This document shows positions 8,117-17,707 of a stretch of 64,000 bases of DNA, one piece after another. This DNA is from Staphylococcus felis (GTDB taxonomy: Bacteria > Bacillota > Bacilli > Staphylococcales > Staphylococcaceae), in assembly GCF_003012915.1 (NCBI RefSeq), contig NZ_CP027770.1:930001-994000 (forward strand), written 5' to 3'. The first letter of the stretch is position 1. Each line of letters begins with the position of its first letter. The notes below the pieces were generated by a model that made no database searches, had not been told where the DNA came from, and saw nothing but the letters and a program-made list of their open reading frames with translations. Made by a program: the position numbers and the translations under genes.

Positions 8117-10114
8117 TTATGACTCACCTTGAATATAATCAAGTGTTTTAGCAGATTCTGCATCAATCGTACGATAAGATATGACACCGAGTCCTTTAAC
8201 GTTTGACTCTGAAATCACAATTGAGCCGTCTTGATTCACTTTTTCTACAAATGCGACATGACCATAATAACGGTCAGCACCCAATTCTCCGGGACTGAAG
8301 ACAACAACGCTATGCTGACGCGGATGATCTGAAACGCTGTAGCCTTTAACCAATGATGAGTATGTCCAATCTTTGGCATCGCCCATGTCGCCTGCAATAT
8401 CGAGTCCAAATTGACTCATACGGTGATAGACATACCACGTACATTGCCCAAATGGATAAGGAGATACGCCATGAGGGGAGAACGCCTTAAATGGGCTACC
8501 GTCAGCAGTGCGCGTCTCTTTTATATCTTTTGATTTTAATAATGTTGGCATCTTTTTCTGATCAAATCTTTCCAAATCATACGTTTCGATTAGCGATTTG
8601 AGTTTTATGTCATAGTTAGGGTCTGTCGCATATGTGCCTACTAATTCAGAAGTTGCGGTGCGATAGCTCACGCTTTGACTTTTCCAAACTGCTTTATAAA
8701 TATCGGGATTACCATCAATACCATGCTTAATCAAATCCGCATAATCATTCAGTGAAGCCTTCAAATTAGGATACTTTCGGAATGACGCATTAATCTGATA
8801 CATCGAATGACCGTTAGATTCTAAAGTATCAAAGTTTGACGATTGTCCTTGATAAGCCCCTTTCATCCCAAATAAGTTGTAATTCGGTGCTTGAGATAAT
8901 GCACTACGACCCGAATCAGACTCTAAAATTGCTTGAGCAATCATGATTGATGCATAAATATCGTGGTCTTGCCCGATGTCATGAGCCTCTTTGGCGATAG
9001 AATTGATAAATTGACGTGTAGACTGATTTGGGACCGCTTTGAAGCTTGCATCGTCGTGATTTGCCCCTGTTATCTCTTGGAATAATGTGATCTGACGCAA
9101 AGTGTCGGCATCTGTATCGTTTTTGAATGATTGTTTAGGGACTTGGGATGCATCATTTTTATATGTGTCAGTACTTGGGATTTGTGGATTACGAGATGTC
9201 TTGTCATTTACAGATGAAGACGATGATTTAGGGTTATCTTGGTATTCATTTTGTGTCTTTTCGGCTTTTTCGCTATATTCATCAAGTAAGGCGTTAATGG
9301 TTGCCTCGCTACCGACGGATTCTGTAGAGGATTCACTAGCTTGATCCGATTGCGAAGGTTCTTCTTCGGGTAGTTTTGCGTCGGTTTCTTGATCTGTTGG
9401 TGTTTCGTTTGTTGTTTCCTCAGATGATGTTTCCTCTTCATCAGAGGGATTTTGATGAGACTCATCATCTTGAGTCGATTCGGTGCTAGGTGTTTCCTCT
9501 GATAATGACTCTTTCGCATTTTCATTTGCTTGAGAGTCAGAACTTGATGGTGCATCTAATTCACCTGATAAAATTGCATTTAAATTGTCAAAAAAGCTAC
9601 GATCGTCTGGTGTTTCAGATGAAGGACGTGATTCATTCTCTGCTGTATTTGAGTGCTCCTCAGATGACGATTCTGATGGAGTTTGTGATTCATCTGTCAC
9701 ACTTGTCGCTGAATCTGAAGATGATGGTGTCTCAAGAGATGATGATGAATCAGATGAGTCAAACAGGGTATCGAAAAATGACGTATTCGATGATGACTGT
9801 GAAGGGACTTTGAATGGCGCAAATACATCAAAGTGATAGGGATATGCATTTTGGTTTGACTCTAATTGATCTTTGGACTTTTCGTCGTTACGTTCAGATG
9901 ATGTGTCTTCTTTTTTTGAACGTTTTGATTCTGTGTCATCGGAGCGTTCGTTTTGTGTTTCAGATGAAGGTGACGCATCAGTGACTGTACGTGCTTTATG
10001 ATTCGGTGATTGCGATGAGGATGTCTCAGTCGCTGCTTGCGAAATGTTTGATATAAGTGATGGTAAAAGTAGCGCAGTGGATAAAACTCCAGCAACAATG
10101 TATTTTTGATTCAA
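8117..10114 (-). CDS. Secreted glucosaminidase-CHAP peptidoglycan hydrolase
   Basis: 665 residues: signal peptide (cleavage near SQAAT), a Ser/Glu/Asp/Thr-rich spacer to about residue 320, a GH73-type glucosaminidase domain from about 340 (IMIAQAILESDSGRSALS, NYNLFGMKG), and a C-terminal CHAP amidase/endopeptidase domain from about 550 (PFGQCTWYVY with the catalytic Cys; YGHVAFVEKV with the His). The same architecture is known in S. aureus wall hydrolases. TTG start at 10114 follows AAGGAGG by 7 bases. It likely acts at the cell surface in wall turnover or daughter-cell separation. The spacer is unusually acidic and repetitive. Confidence 0.9.
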   Translation of the reverse strand: MNQKYIVAGVLSTALLLPSLISNISQAATETSSSQSPNHKARTVTDASPSSETQNERSDDTESKRSKKEDTSSERNDEKSKDQLESNQNAYPYHFDVFAPFKVPSQSSSNTSFFDTLFDSSDSSSSLETPSSSDSATSVTDESQTPSESSSEEHSNTAENESRPSSETPDDRSFFDNLNAILSGELDAPSSSDSQANENAKESLSEETPSTESTQDDESHQNPSDEEETSSEETTNETPTDQETDAKLPEEEPSQSDQASESSTESVGSEATINALLDEYSEKAEKTQNEYQDNPKSSSSSVNDKTSRNPQIPSTDTYKNDASQVPKQSFKNDTDADTLRQITLFQEITGANHDDASFKAVPNQSTRQFINSIAKEAHDIGQDHDIYASIMIAQAILESDSGRSALSQAPNYNLFGMKGAYQGQSSNFDTLESNGHSMYQINASFRKYPNLKASLNDYADLIKHGIDGNPDIYKAVWKSQSVSYRTATSELVGTYATDPNYDIKLKSLIETYDLERFDQKKMPTLLKSKDIKETRTADGSPFKAFSPHGVSPYPFGQCTWYVYHRMSQFGLDIAGDMGDAKDWTYSSLVKGYSVSDHPRQHSVVVFSPGELGADRYYGHVAFVEKVNQDGSIVISESNVKGLGVISYRTIDAESAKTLDYIQGES

Positions 10115-10311
10115 GATAATCCTCCTTATTTATATGTTAAATTTCGAATGATGTGATCTTTTAAATATGTATAAGCGATGTCGTATATCATACAATTTTA
10201 ATGTACATAGATGAATTGAATATGGGTTTTCAACAGCGAAGTACAGCTCGACTCAATTGGAGGCATGATTTTGCGCGCTGTTAGGAAAACACTTTTTCAA
10301 CAACTTGGTGT

Positions 10312-10357
10312 TTGTTATACTATGTTAGGTTATCCTATAATGTTGATACATATCAAC
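10312..10357 (+). promoter_or_regulatory. Promoter with palindromic operator upstream of the YhgE/Pip gene
   Basis: TTGTTA (10312-10317) and TATAAT (10336-10341) are 18 bases apart. Directly after the -10 comes GTTGATACATATCAAC (10342-10357), a perfect 7-base inverted repeat with a 2-base centre at the expected transcription start. This is a good position for a repressor. The rest of the 355-base gap (10115-10469) holds a weaker inverted repeat, CAACAGCG/CGCTGTT, at about 10230-10283, and no gene. Confidence 0.6.
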
Positions 10358-10469
10358 CAAAATGATTTCAAATAGATAGAATAATAAAGTTTTACGATTA
10401 CAATTCATATGATAAGATATTTTTCAATTGATGTACATCTTTATAAGAATAAATTTTGAGGTGAAAAAA

Positions 10470-13319
10470 ATGAAAAATGCCATCAAGCTCTTTATGATGG
10501 ATGTGAAAAAAGTTGCTCAAACGCCTGGTGCACTGGTTTTAATTGCAGGGCTGGCTATTTTGCCCTCTTTTTATGCATGGTTTAACTTAGAAGCAACCTG
10601 GGATCCTTATTCGAATACGGATCAAATTAAGATTGCCGTTGTGAATGAGGATGAGGGGGATGTTGTCAAAGATAAAAAAATTAATGTTGGGAATAAAATT
10701 GAAGAAACATTGAGAAAAGACGACCATTTTGACTGGCGATTTATGAGTCGTGAAAAGGCGGATCAAGATTTGCGTATGGGTAAGTATTACGCAGCTATTT
10801 ATATTCCTAAGGCGTTTACACATGAAATTACAGGTACGTTACGAAAAGATCCGCAACAAGCTAAAGTGACGTATAAGGTCAATCAAAAATTGAATGCGAT
10901 TGCGCCTAAAATGACAGATGCTGGTACGAGTGAAATTGTCAAAAAAGCGAATGATAACTTTAATGAAACAGTCACTAAAGTGTTGCTCGATCAAGCAGAC
11001 CAACTCGGTATTAAATTAGAAGATCAAATTCCAGCTTATGAAAAGATACGGGATGGTGTTTTTGCGGCGGATCAAGCATTACCAAAGATTGAACGTTTCC
11101 GCCGAGCGATTATTTATGCAGATGATAATCAAGATAAGATCGATAACTATGCCAATGAATTTAGGAATTTAGAAAATTATAAAGATGAAGCGATTAGTGC
11201 GACAGAGCGTCTCAATCAAATTAATGCAAGTATTCCAGCAATTAATGAACGCGCGGAATTGATTGTGGATTTGAACCGATATATGCCCGATATTGAGCGA
11301 GCATTGCAGGTCGCAAGTGGTGTGCCAAATCGTTTTCCAGCGATTAATAATGGCGTTGATTTAGCAGTCGCAGGAACGGAAAAAGGATTGCAAGACTTAA
11401 ATGCGGCGAATGAACGATTACCGCTTGTGAAAGAGCGTCTCAATGCATATGGAGAAGTGATTGATCGTGCGCAATCAACAAATCAAGATATTGCGAACAG
11501 CATACAAAATGCACCTACTGACAATCACGTACAAACTACACCTCAAAGTAGTCCATCACATCAATATCAGACGGCACAACTGAGTACGGCAAATGACTCA
11601 AATCTTCAGCCACTACCAGATGGCCAAGTGATGTCAGAAGAGGATGCAAATGCGATGACTGCTGCTTATGCTAAAGCACTAACGAGTGTGAATGATACGG
11701 CGGCTTCACAAATAGAGGCCACACAATCAGATATTGAAGCTGCTAAGACGTTAAGTTTTGGCATTATGAGTTCAAACCAACCTGATGAGTTCAAACAACC
11801 TCTAACACATCTCATTGCGCGAATGAATCATGCGAGTAAGTCTTTGCGTGATTATCGTGACTTTTTATCACAAGTTGAACAAACAGAAGGTATTGACCTT
11901 TCAAAAGCGCAACAAAAGCTCAAGAATACGCAAGAGGATCTAACGACTGTGACAAAACGTTTAAACGCACTGAATGATGCTATTGCTGGAGGGAACTCTG
12001 GTAAAAGTGAAGCGGCTGATGTCATACATGCACTCAGTGATATTCAAGAGCGCCTTAACTCAGCTCAAACAACAGTTGAGACTGATATACAAAATGCACT
12101 GTTGAATGTTTCAGATGCAGTGGGTAAAGCACTGAATAAAGGTGCGACAACGATTGATACTGCGCAGGCGAAATTACAAGACGTTGAACGCATCATTCGA
12201 ACAGGTCAAAGAGTGTTGACAGAAGGCAATGAACGTTTAACACGTCTAAGAGAAGTATTGCCGTCAATTGAGGCAACGTATGTCGATGCGATGTCAATTG
12301 CACAATCAAACTTCCCGAAATTTAAAGAGAATGTCGCACGTGCATCAGATTTTGTCCAAAATGATTTGCCAAAATTAGAGTCGCGTCTCAACAACGCAAC
12401 AAATACGGTCAATCAAAACTTACCGGAACTCTTTGCAAAATATGATCGCTTACGTGAAATCTTAGATGAAAATCAACCTAGAGCCAAAGCGTCGTTAAGT
12501 CAACTAGCGGACTTTGCACGTAACCAAATGCCAAATGTAGAAAAAGATATCCAAAAAGCGAATGATATTTTTACAGAGTTGGATAAAAATAATACGTTAC
12601 AAGATATGATTGACTTTTTACGTAATGACCTTAAGAAACAAGCAGGTGTCATCGCTAATCCAATAGATATCCAAAAAGAAGACGTCTTCCCAGTTAAGGA
12701 TTACGGTTCGGCTAGTACACCGTTCTACACGGCACTTGCGATATGGGTTGGCGCACTCCTTTTAGTGAGTTTGTTGACGGTTCATAATAAGCACGAAACA
12801 CTTAAACCTTACTTAACGATTCGAGAAACATATCTTGGTAAGATGGGTATCTTTTTGACGATGAACATGATACAAGCCTTTATTGTTTCGGTTGGAGATA
12901 TTGTCATATTAAAAGCATCTGTTGAGTCAGTCCCTTTATTTATTGCATTATGTGTCTACTCAGCGATGATTTTTATGACGATTGTTTACACGTTAGTATC
13001 ATTACTGGGAAATCCAGGTAAAGCATTAGCCATTATTATTTTAGTGTTACAAATTGCAGGAGGAGGGGGCACGTTCCCTATTGAAGTGACACCAGCATTT
13101 TTTCAAGCGATTCATCCATTTTTACCATTCTCATATAGTATCGATGCACTACGTGAAGCTGTAGGAGGACCTGTACCTGAGATATTAACGTACAAAGTAC
13201 TAACACTTGGACTATTCGGTGTTGGATTCTTTTTACTCGGTATTATCGGTAAGCCTTATATCGGTCCATTAGCTCAAACGCTCGCAGATAAAGCAGAAAA
13301 AAGTGATATTTTAGAATAA
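10470..13319 (+). CDS. YhgE/Pip-family membrane protein
   Basis: 949 residues. One N-terminal membrane span (PGALVLIAGLAILPSFYAWF) is followed by a large extracellular, mostly helical region of about 700 residues with Asn/Gln/Asp-rich coiled-coil character. An ABC-2-like domain with about five membrane spans makes up the last 200 residues. This is the layout of Lactococcus Pip (phage infection protein) and Bacillus YhgE. Ribosome site GAGGTG fixes the start at 10470. The family acts as phage receptors in some lactic bacteria; the normal role is unclear. Confidence 0.88.
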   Translation: MKNAIKLFMMDVKKVAQTPGALVLIAGLAILPSFYAWFNLEATWDPYSNTDQIKIAVVNEDEGDVVKDKKINVGNKIEETLRKDDHFDWRFMSREKADQDLRMGKYYAAIYIPKAFTHEITGTLRKDPQQAKVTYKVNQKLNAIAPKMTDAGTSEIVKKANDNFNETVTKVLLDQADQLGIKLEDQIPAYEKIRDGVFAADQALPKIERFRRAIIYADDNQDKIDNYANEFRNLENYKDEAISATERLNQINASIPAINERAELIVDLNRYMPDIERALQVASGVPNRFPAINNGVDLAVAGTEKGLQDLNAANERLPLVKERLNAYGEVIDRAQSTNQDIANSIQNAPTDNHVQTTPQSSPSHQYQTAQLSTANDSNLQPLPDGQVMSEEDANAMTAAYAKALTSVNDTAASQIEATQSDIEAAKTLSFGIMSSNQPDEFKQPLTHLIARMNHASKSLRDYRDFLSQVEQTEGIDLSKAQQKLKNTQEDLTTVTKRLNALNDAIAGGNSGKSEAADVIHALSDIQERLNSAQTTVETDIQNALLNVSDAVGKALNKGATTIDTAQAKLQDVERIIRTGQRVLTEGNERLTRLREVLPSIEATYVDAMSIAQSNFPKFKENVARASDFVQNDLPKLESRLNNATNTVNQNLPELFAKYDRLREILDENQPRAKASLSQLADFARNQMPNVEKDIQKANDIFTELDKNNTLQDMIDFLRNDLKKQAGVIANPIDIQKEDVFPVKDYGSASTPFYTALAIWVGALLLVSLLTVHNKHETLKPYLTIRETYLGKMGIFLTMNMIQAFIVSVGDIVILKASVESVPLFIALCVYSAMIFMTIVYTLVSLLGNPGKALAIIILVLQIAGGGGTFPIEVTPAFFQAIHPFLPFSYSIDALREAVGGPVPEILTYKVLTLGLFGVGFFLLGIIGKPYIGPLAQTLADKAEKSDILE

Positions 13320-13338
13320 AAGTCACCATACTATTAAA

Positions 13339-13389
13339 AAAGAGGGAACATATTCAAGCTGTTAAATGGTCTTTGAATATGTTCCCTTT
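13339..13389. terminator. Terminator between the YhgE/Pip gene and the convergent small gene
   Basis: GGGAACATATTCAA pairs with TTGAATATGTTCCC across an 18-base loop, A-rich on the left and T-rich on the right, so it can act on both strands. Confidence 0.85.
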
Positions 13390-13396
13390 GTCTATA

Positions 13397-13843
13397 TTAA
13401 TTGGAGTTATCACTTGTACCGTTCGATTGTGCGGGTGGTGTCTCTAAACTTTGATTCGTTTGTGGTGTGCTTCTTTCAGGAGATGCATCTTGATTATTTG
13501 TGTCTTGTGATTGAGACGGTTCGGTTACAGGTTTGGATTCCTCGGTAGACGGCGTATTAGTTTGTTGTGACTCTGATGAACGCTGAATGGGTGTTGACTG
13601 TTGTCCTTGTTGAGGAGCGTACTGATTCTGATTGTTCGATGGTACATTAGAACGAGGTGTCGTTTCTTGTGTGGGTGGTGTCTCTACATTGTTCTCTTCA
13701 GTAGACGGTCCTTCTTCTGTTTGAGGTTCGTCTTTTTTTGAATTTACAAATGGAATCGTTTCATGGTTGATGGCTAAAACTGTAAAGAAGACAAGCGCTA
13801 TGACAAGAATGCCAATGATCATTGAAATGAGTGCTTTTTTCAT
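13397..13843 (-). CDS. Small single-span protein with Thr/Pro/Gln-rich tail
   Basis: 148 residues. One N-terminal membrane segment (IIGILVIALVFFTVLAI) follows MKKALISM, then a low-complexity tail rich in Thr, Ser, Pro, Gln and Glu to the C-terminus. No sorting signal, catalytic motif or folded domain is visible, so it is probably a membrane-tethered extracellular tail. Ribosome site AAAGGGGG is strong. I do not recognise it; the tail composition resembles the spacer of the nearby wall hydrolase. Confidence 0.65.
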   Translation of the reverse strand: MKKALISMIIGILVIALVFFTVLAINHETIPFVNSKKDEPQTEEGPSTEENNVETPPTQETTPRSNVPSNNQNQYAPQQGQQSTPIQRSSESQQTNTPSTEESKPVTEPSQSQDTNNQDASPERSTPQTNQSLETPPAQSNGTSDNSN

Positions 13844-14041
13844 CGTCGCACCCCCTTTGTAAGGTTGTTTATATTGAGTATAGCGATTTTAGAGCAAAAT
13901 CAAAAGTAAATATCGAATGAACTTATAGAAATGATATGGACTTAAAAAGGGCTGGTCATCAAGCAGTGACGTTTGAAAACGTGTTGTACTTTAGACTCAA
14001 CCCATGAGGTGATATATACGTTTATTTAGTGAGTATTGGCT

Positions 14042-14260
14042 TCATTCGGCTGATCCAAATTGCAAATAGATTGCAATCGCTCGCTTAATATCAGCTAACT
14101 TGAATTGACCAGTCTGACAAGCAAATTGAAAATACGCTAATATTTCATCGGACGTATGAACATCTTTAGGAAACTTAGCATCCGACTGTATATAGCGAGC
14201 CAAATCACCTAATAGAGTATCATCACCAATGTATATTTGCATATAATCATAAAAGCTCAA
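14042..14260 (-). CDS. YozE-family small protein
   Basis: 72 residues, beginning MSFYDYMQIYIGDD with FPKD in the middle, as in the SAM-like YozE/UPF0346 family of Firmicutes. Function of the family is unknown. TTG start at 14260 is set by GAGGTGA seven bases upstream. Monocistronic. The 198 bases between this gene and its downstream neighbour contain no gene that I can support. Confidence 0.7.
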   Translation of the reverse strand: MSFYDYMQIYIGDDTLLGDLARYIQSDAKFPKDVHTSDEILAYFQFACQTGQFKLADIKRAIAIYLQFGSAE

Positions 14261-14426
14261 ATAACGTCACCTCATTTACGAGCTAGCAAATATTATAACA
14301 CAACCCGAAAGAAGAGAGGTGAAAAATAGGGATAAATGCTTCTAAAAAGATTCAAAATATGATGAGATTCTTGAGATAGATATGATATAGTTAGTGTCAT
14401 AATATAGATATAAGCGGGGGTATATC

Positions 14427-15167
14427 ATGATACAAGCTGAACAAATTTTAGATAAAATGAAAAATCAAAAAATCAATTACGATAAAGTTTTACGCAAAAT
14501 GATTATGAATTGGGAACGTGAAGGTGAGAGACCTTCTATTTTACTTCACAGTTGTTGTGCGCCATGTAGTACATATACGTTGGAATTTTTAAGCGAATAT
14601 GCAGATATAGCGATCTATTTTGCAAATCCTAACATCCATCCTAAAAATGAATACTTACGTCGTGCGCGTGTCCAAGAGGAATTTGTAAAAGAATTTAATG
14701 AACGAACAGGGAACCACGTCAAATATATTGAAGCTCCATATAAGCCGCACGAATTTATGAAAATGGCCAAATCACGTGGGCTGACAGAAGAGCCAGAAGG
14801 TGGCGCAAGATGCTCAGCTTGTTTTGGGATGCGTCTTGAAATGGTAGCTGAAGCTGCAGTTGAATTCGGTTACGATTATTTTGGAAGTGCGATTACTTTA
14901 TCACCAAAGAAAAATGCACAGCTCATCAATGAGATTGGTCTTGATGTGCAACAACTTTATGATGTGAAATATTTACCGAGTGACTTTAAGAAAAATAAAG
15001 GATACGAACGTTCAATTACAATGTGTAATGACTATAATATTTTCCGACAATGTTATTGTGGGTGTGTTTTCGCTGCGCAACAACAAGGTATTGACTTTAA
15101 GACGATTAATCAACAAGCAAAAGCTTTTCTAGATCAATTGGAGAGTACAAAATCCCAGAACGTATAA
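14427..15167 (+). CDS. queH: Epoxyqueuosine reductase QueH
   Basis: 246 residues, DUF208/QueH family, the non-homologous replacement of QueG in the last step of queuosine synthesis in tRNA anticodons. The metal-binding cysteines are all visible: HSCCAPCSTYTLEFL near residue 42, ARCSACFGMRLE in the middle, and FRQCYCGCVFA near the C-terminus. Start ATG follows GCGGGGG. It is probably transcribed alone; the next gene has its own promoter. Confidence 0.9.
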   Translation: MIQAEQILDKMKNQKINYDKVLRKMIMNWEREGERPSILLHSCCAPCSTYTLEFLSEYADIAIYFANPNIHPKNEYLRRARVQEEFVKEFNERTGNHVKYIEAPYKPHEFMKMAKSRGLTEEPEGGARCSACFGMRLEMVAEAAVEFGYDYFGSAITLSPKKNAQLINEIGLDVQQLYDVKYLPSDFKKNKGYERSITMCNDYNIFRQCYCGCVFAAQQQGIDFKTINQQAKAFLDQLESTKSQNV

Positions 15168-15168
15168 T

Positions 15169-15182
15169 TAGGTTCGCCTAAC
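15169..15182. promoter_or_regulatory. DtxR/MntR-like palindrome at the nik promoter
   Basis: TTAGGTTCGCCTAA is a perfect 5-base inverted repeat around TTCG. It lies just upstream of an extended -10 (TATGCTAAAAT, ending at 15199), that is, over the -35 region, and 62 bases before the nikA start. Its arms resemble half of the DtxR-family operator TTAGGTTAG...CTAACCTAA. Metal-dependent repression is inferred, and the regulator is not in the window. Confidence 0.55.
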
Positions 15183-15243
15183 AAAATTATGCTAAAATAG
15201 CTTTGTATTTTTGACAATGAAATAGAAAGAAGGCGTTTGAAGT

Positions 15244-16731
15244 ATGAAGTTGAAGCATGCATTAGCAGTAGTTGCAACGAGTTCGGTCGTTTTAGCGAGT
15301 TGTGGGACGCAATCGTCATCAAATGATAAAGTGTTGGATATAGAGTTACCTCTTAAGACGACATCGATTGCGCCGTATGAGACAGATGTTCCTGTAGAAG
15401 CGGGTGCAATGGAATCTTTATTTAAAGTCACTGATAAAGGTAACGTAGAGCCATTTCTTGTGAAAAGTTACGAACAAGTGACACCACAACAATTAGATAT
15501 GACGATCAAAGACGATGTCACATTTCAAAATGGAGAAAGACTCACAGGGGAAAAGGTCAAACAAAGTTTAGAATATGCACTTAAGCATAGTGACCTTGTC
15601 AAAGCGACGTTACCTATTCAAAGCATCCAAGCAGATGGTCAGAAAGTGACGATTAAAACGTCTGAGCCCTATCCAGAATTAGCATCAGAATTAGCAAGTC
15701 CTTTTGCTGCAATTTTTGATGCAAAAGCTAAAGGTAATATCGACGCTAAGCCTGTTGGAACGGGACCGTATCAAATTAAAGATTACAAACGATCTCAAAA
15801 GATTGAGTTGAGTCGATTTGATGATTATTGGCAAGGGCGACCTAAACTTGATGGTGTGAATGTGACATATCAGGAAGATGGAGAGACACGTGTAAGTCAT
15901 CTGAAGTCAGGTAAAGCAGACTTGATTACCAATGTCCCTGTGACAAGTGTCAATCAATTGAAAAAAGATACAAAGACAAAAGTATCAAGTGTACCAGGAT
16001 ATCGCACGCAAATGATCGTTTATAATCAAGACAGTGACAAAATGTCGAAAGATGTGCGTGAAGCATTAGATTTGATAATCGATCGCGAAAGTATTGCGAA
16101 AGAAATCTCAAAAGGACATGCTAGACCTGCTACTGGCCCATTTAATGATACTTTGGATTTTGTAAAGCATCAGTCCGTGCCAAAACAAGATATTGCAAAA
16201 GCCAAGCAATTAATAGAATCACTGGGTTATACCAAAGACAAGCCACTCAAAATTCAACTTGCTACTTATGAAGGGCGTCCAGAACTACCTAAAATTGCAC
16301 AAGTGATCCAATCGGATGCTAAAAAAGCACACATTAATATTGAGATACGAAATGTAGACGATATTGAAGGATACTTAGCAGACCGCTCACAATGGGATGC
16401 AACGATGTATAGCTTTGGTACAATTCCACGTGGTGATGCAGGATACTTCTTTAATCAAGCGTACCACCCAGATGGTGCTGTCAATAAAGGTGATTATCAC
16501 AATCAAAATGTGACAAAAATGATTGAGCAACTGAACAAAACAGTAGATCGTAAAGAGCGTGAGAGACTCTCTAATGAGATTGTTCGTGAAGCTGCTAAAG
16601 ATACGCCGAATAGTTATATTACTTACAATGATACAATTGATGGATTGAACCGTAATGTTTCTAACTTTAAAGCGACACCAGAAGGCATATATTTAATAGA
16701 TTATAAAGTTGAGATAAAAGATGCGGATTAA
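15244..16731 (+). CDS. nikA: NikA, nickel-binding lipoprotein of ABC importer
   Basis: 495 residues with a lipoprotein signal (VVLASC lipobox at the N-terminus). It is an SBP_bac_5 peptide/nickel-binding protein anchored outside the membrane. Segments TSIAPYETDVPV, PVGTGPYQIKDYK, ATMYSFGTIPRGD and ATPEGIYLIDYK agree with my memory of S. aureus NikA and not with the metallophore receptor CntA. First gene of a five-gene operon; it overlaps nikB by 11 bases. In S. aureus, as I recall, nikA lies apart from the nikBCDE genes, so a complete operon is a notable arrangement. Nickel would serve urease. Confidence 0.88.
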   Translation: MKLKHALAVVATSSVVLASCGTQSSSNDKVLDIELPLKTTSIAPYETDVPVEAGAMESLFKVTDKGNVEPFLVKSYEQVTPQQLDMTIKDDVTFQNGERLTGEKVKQSLEYALKHSDLVKATLPIQSIQADGQKVTIKTSEPYPELASELASPFAAIFDAKAKGNIDAKPVGTGPYQIKDYKRSQKIELSRFDDYWQGRPKLDGVNVTYQEDGETRVSHLKSGKADLITNVPVTSVNQLKKDTKTKVSSVPGYRTQMIVYNQDSDKMSKDVREALDLIIDRESIAKEISKGHARPATGPFNDTLDFVKHQSVPKQDIAKAKQLIESLGYTKDKPLKIQLATYEGRPELPKIAQVIQSDAKKAHINIEIRNVDDIEGYLADRSQWDATMYSFGTIPRGDAGYFFNQAYHPDGAVNKGDYHNQNVTKMIEQLNKTVDRKERERLSNEIVREAAKDTPNSYITYNDTIDGLNRNVSNFKATPEGIYLIDYKVEIKDAD

Positions 16732-17707
16732 GCAATTGCTGATGTCGCTTATTCAAATGATGGTCGTGTTGTGGATACTCTCGACCATCACTTTTATTTT
16801 AATGAAGTTGACACCTGGAGACCCTGTCAATGCGATATTACATGTCGGGGAATCTAATGTGTCTCAAACATCTATTAATGAAACTAAAGAAGCATTAGGT
16901 CTCAATCAATCTATCTTTCAACAATATTTTGAATGGCTGGCTCAAATTGTAAGGCTTGATTTTGGCACAAGCTATCAAACAGGAGAGCCTGTGATTCAGG
17001 AGTTATTATTTTATACGCCTCCAACACTTACAATAGCAGGATTAACGGTTATATGTGTGTTGATAGTGGCTTTACCGCTCGGTGTGATAGCAGCCTTTCA
17101 TTATCAAAAATCATTAGATCGTATGATTCGTGTAGGGACTTCTATGACAGTAAGTATTCCCTCATTCTTTTTAGGGATTATACTGATTTATGTTTTTGCG
17201 ACACGGCTCAATGTGTTGCCATCATCGGGGTTTGACTCACCTTTTCATATAGTGCTACCTGTAATTGCAATGAGTGTTGGAATGAGTGCGTATTATGTTC
17301 GACTCATGCGATCAAATGTTATTGATTTATATCAGAGTCGAGAAGTTGAAGCTTCAAGGTTACGAGGAATGTCAGAGCGTTATATTTTCTTATATGATGT
17401 GCTTAAGCCATCTCTCGTGCCAGTCGTGACAATATTAGGGATGTCAGTGGGCAGTTTAATCGGAGGCACAGTCGTGATTGAAAATTTATTTGGTATACCA
17501 GGTGTGGGACAGTTTCTTGTCGATAGTATTCGTGCACGTGATTACCCTGTGATTCAAGGGGTTGTTTTGATGATTGGCTTATTTGTAATGGTAGCCAATT
17601 TTCTGAGTGATATGCTCATCTTATGGCTTGACCCTAAGCAGCGCTATCAGAATCACCGAAAGAATAAAGCAAAGATCAAAACACCTGATCGCGAGGTGAC
17701 GTTATGA
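16721..17707 (+). CDS. nikB: NikB, nickel ABC importer permease
   Basis: 328 residues, a DppB/OppB-type inner-membrane permease with about six spans and an extended N-terminal loop typical of the first permease in these systems. The ATPase-contact region is visible around EVEASRLRGMSERYIFLYDV. It starts inside the end of nikA and overlaps nikC by four bases (ATGA), so translation is coupled. The basic C-terminal tail RYQNHRKNKAKIK is cytosolic. Confidence 0.88.
   Translation: MRIKQLLMSLIQMMVVLWILSTITFILMKLTPGDPVNAILHVGESNVSQTSINETKEALGLNQSIFQQYFEWLAQIVRLDFGTSYQTGEPVIQELLFYTPPTLTIAGLTVICVLIVALPLGVIAAFHYQKSLDRMIRVGTSMTVSIPSFFLGIILIYVFATRLNVLPSSGFDSPFHIVLPVIAMSVGMSAYYVRLMRSNVIDLYQSREVEASRLRGMSERYIFLYDVLKPSLVPVVTILGMSVGSLIGGTVVIENLFGIPGVGQFLVDSIRARDYPVIQGVVLMIGLFVMVANFLSDMLILWLDPKQRYQNHRKNKAKIKTPDREVTL

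Noticed and set aside
9490..9836. Plus-strand open frames opposite the wall hydrolase spacer
   Set aside because: They are products of the low-complexity Ser/Asp/Glu codons on the other strand; no ribosome sites.
15244..16731. Binding protein as CntA (staphylopine-metal receptor)
   Set aside because: No staphylopine synthesis genes (cntKLM) nearby, and the motifs fit NikA instead.
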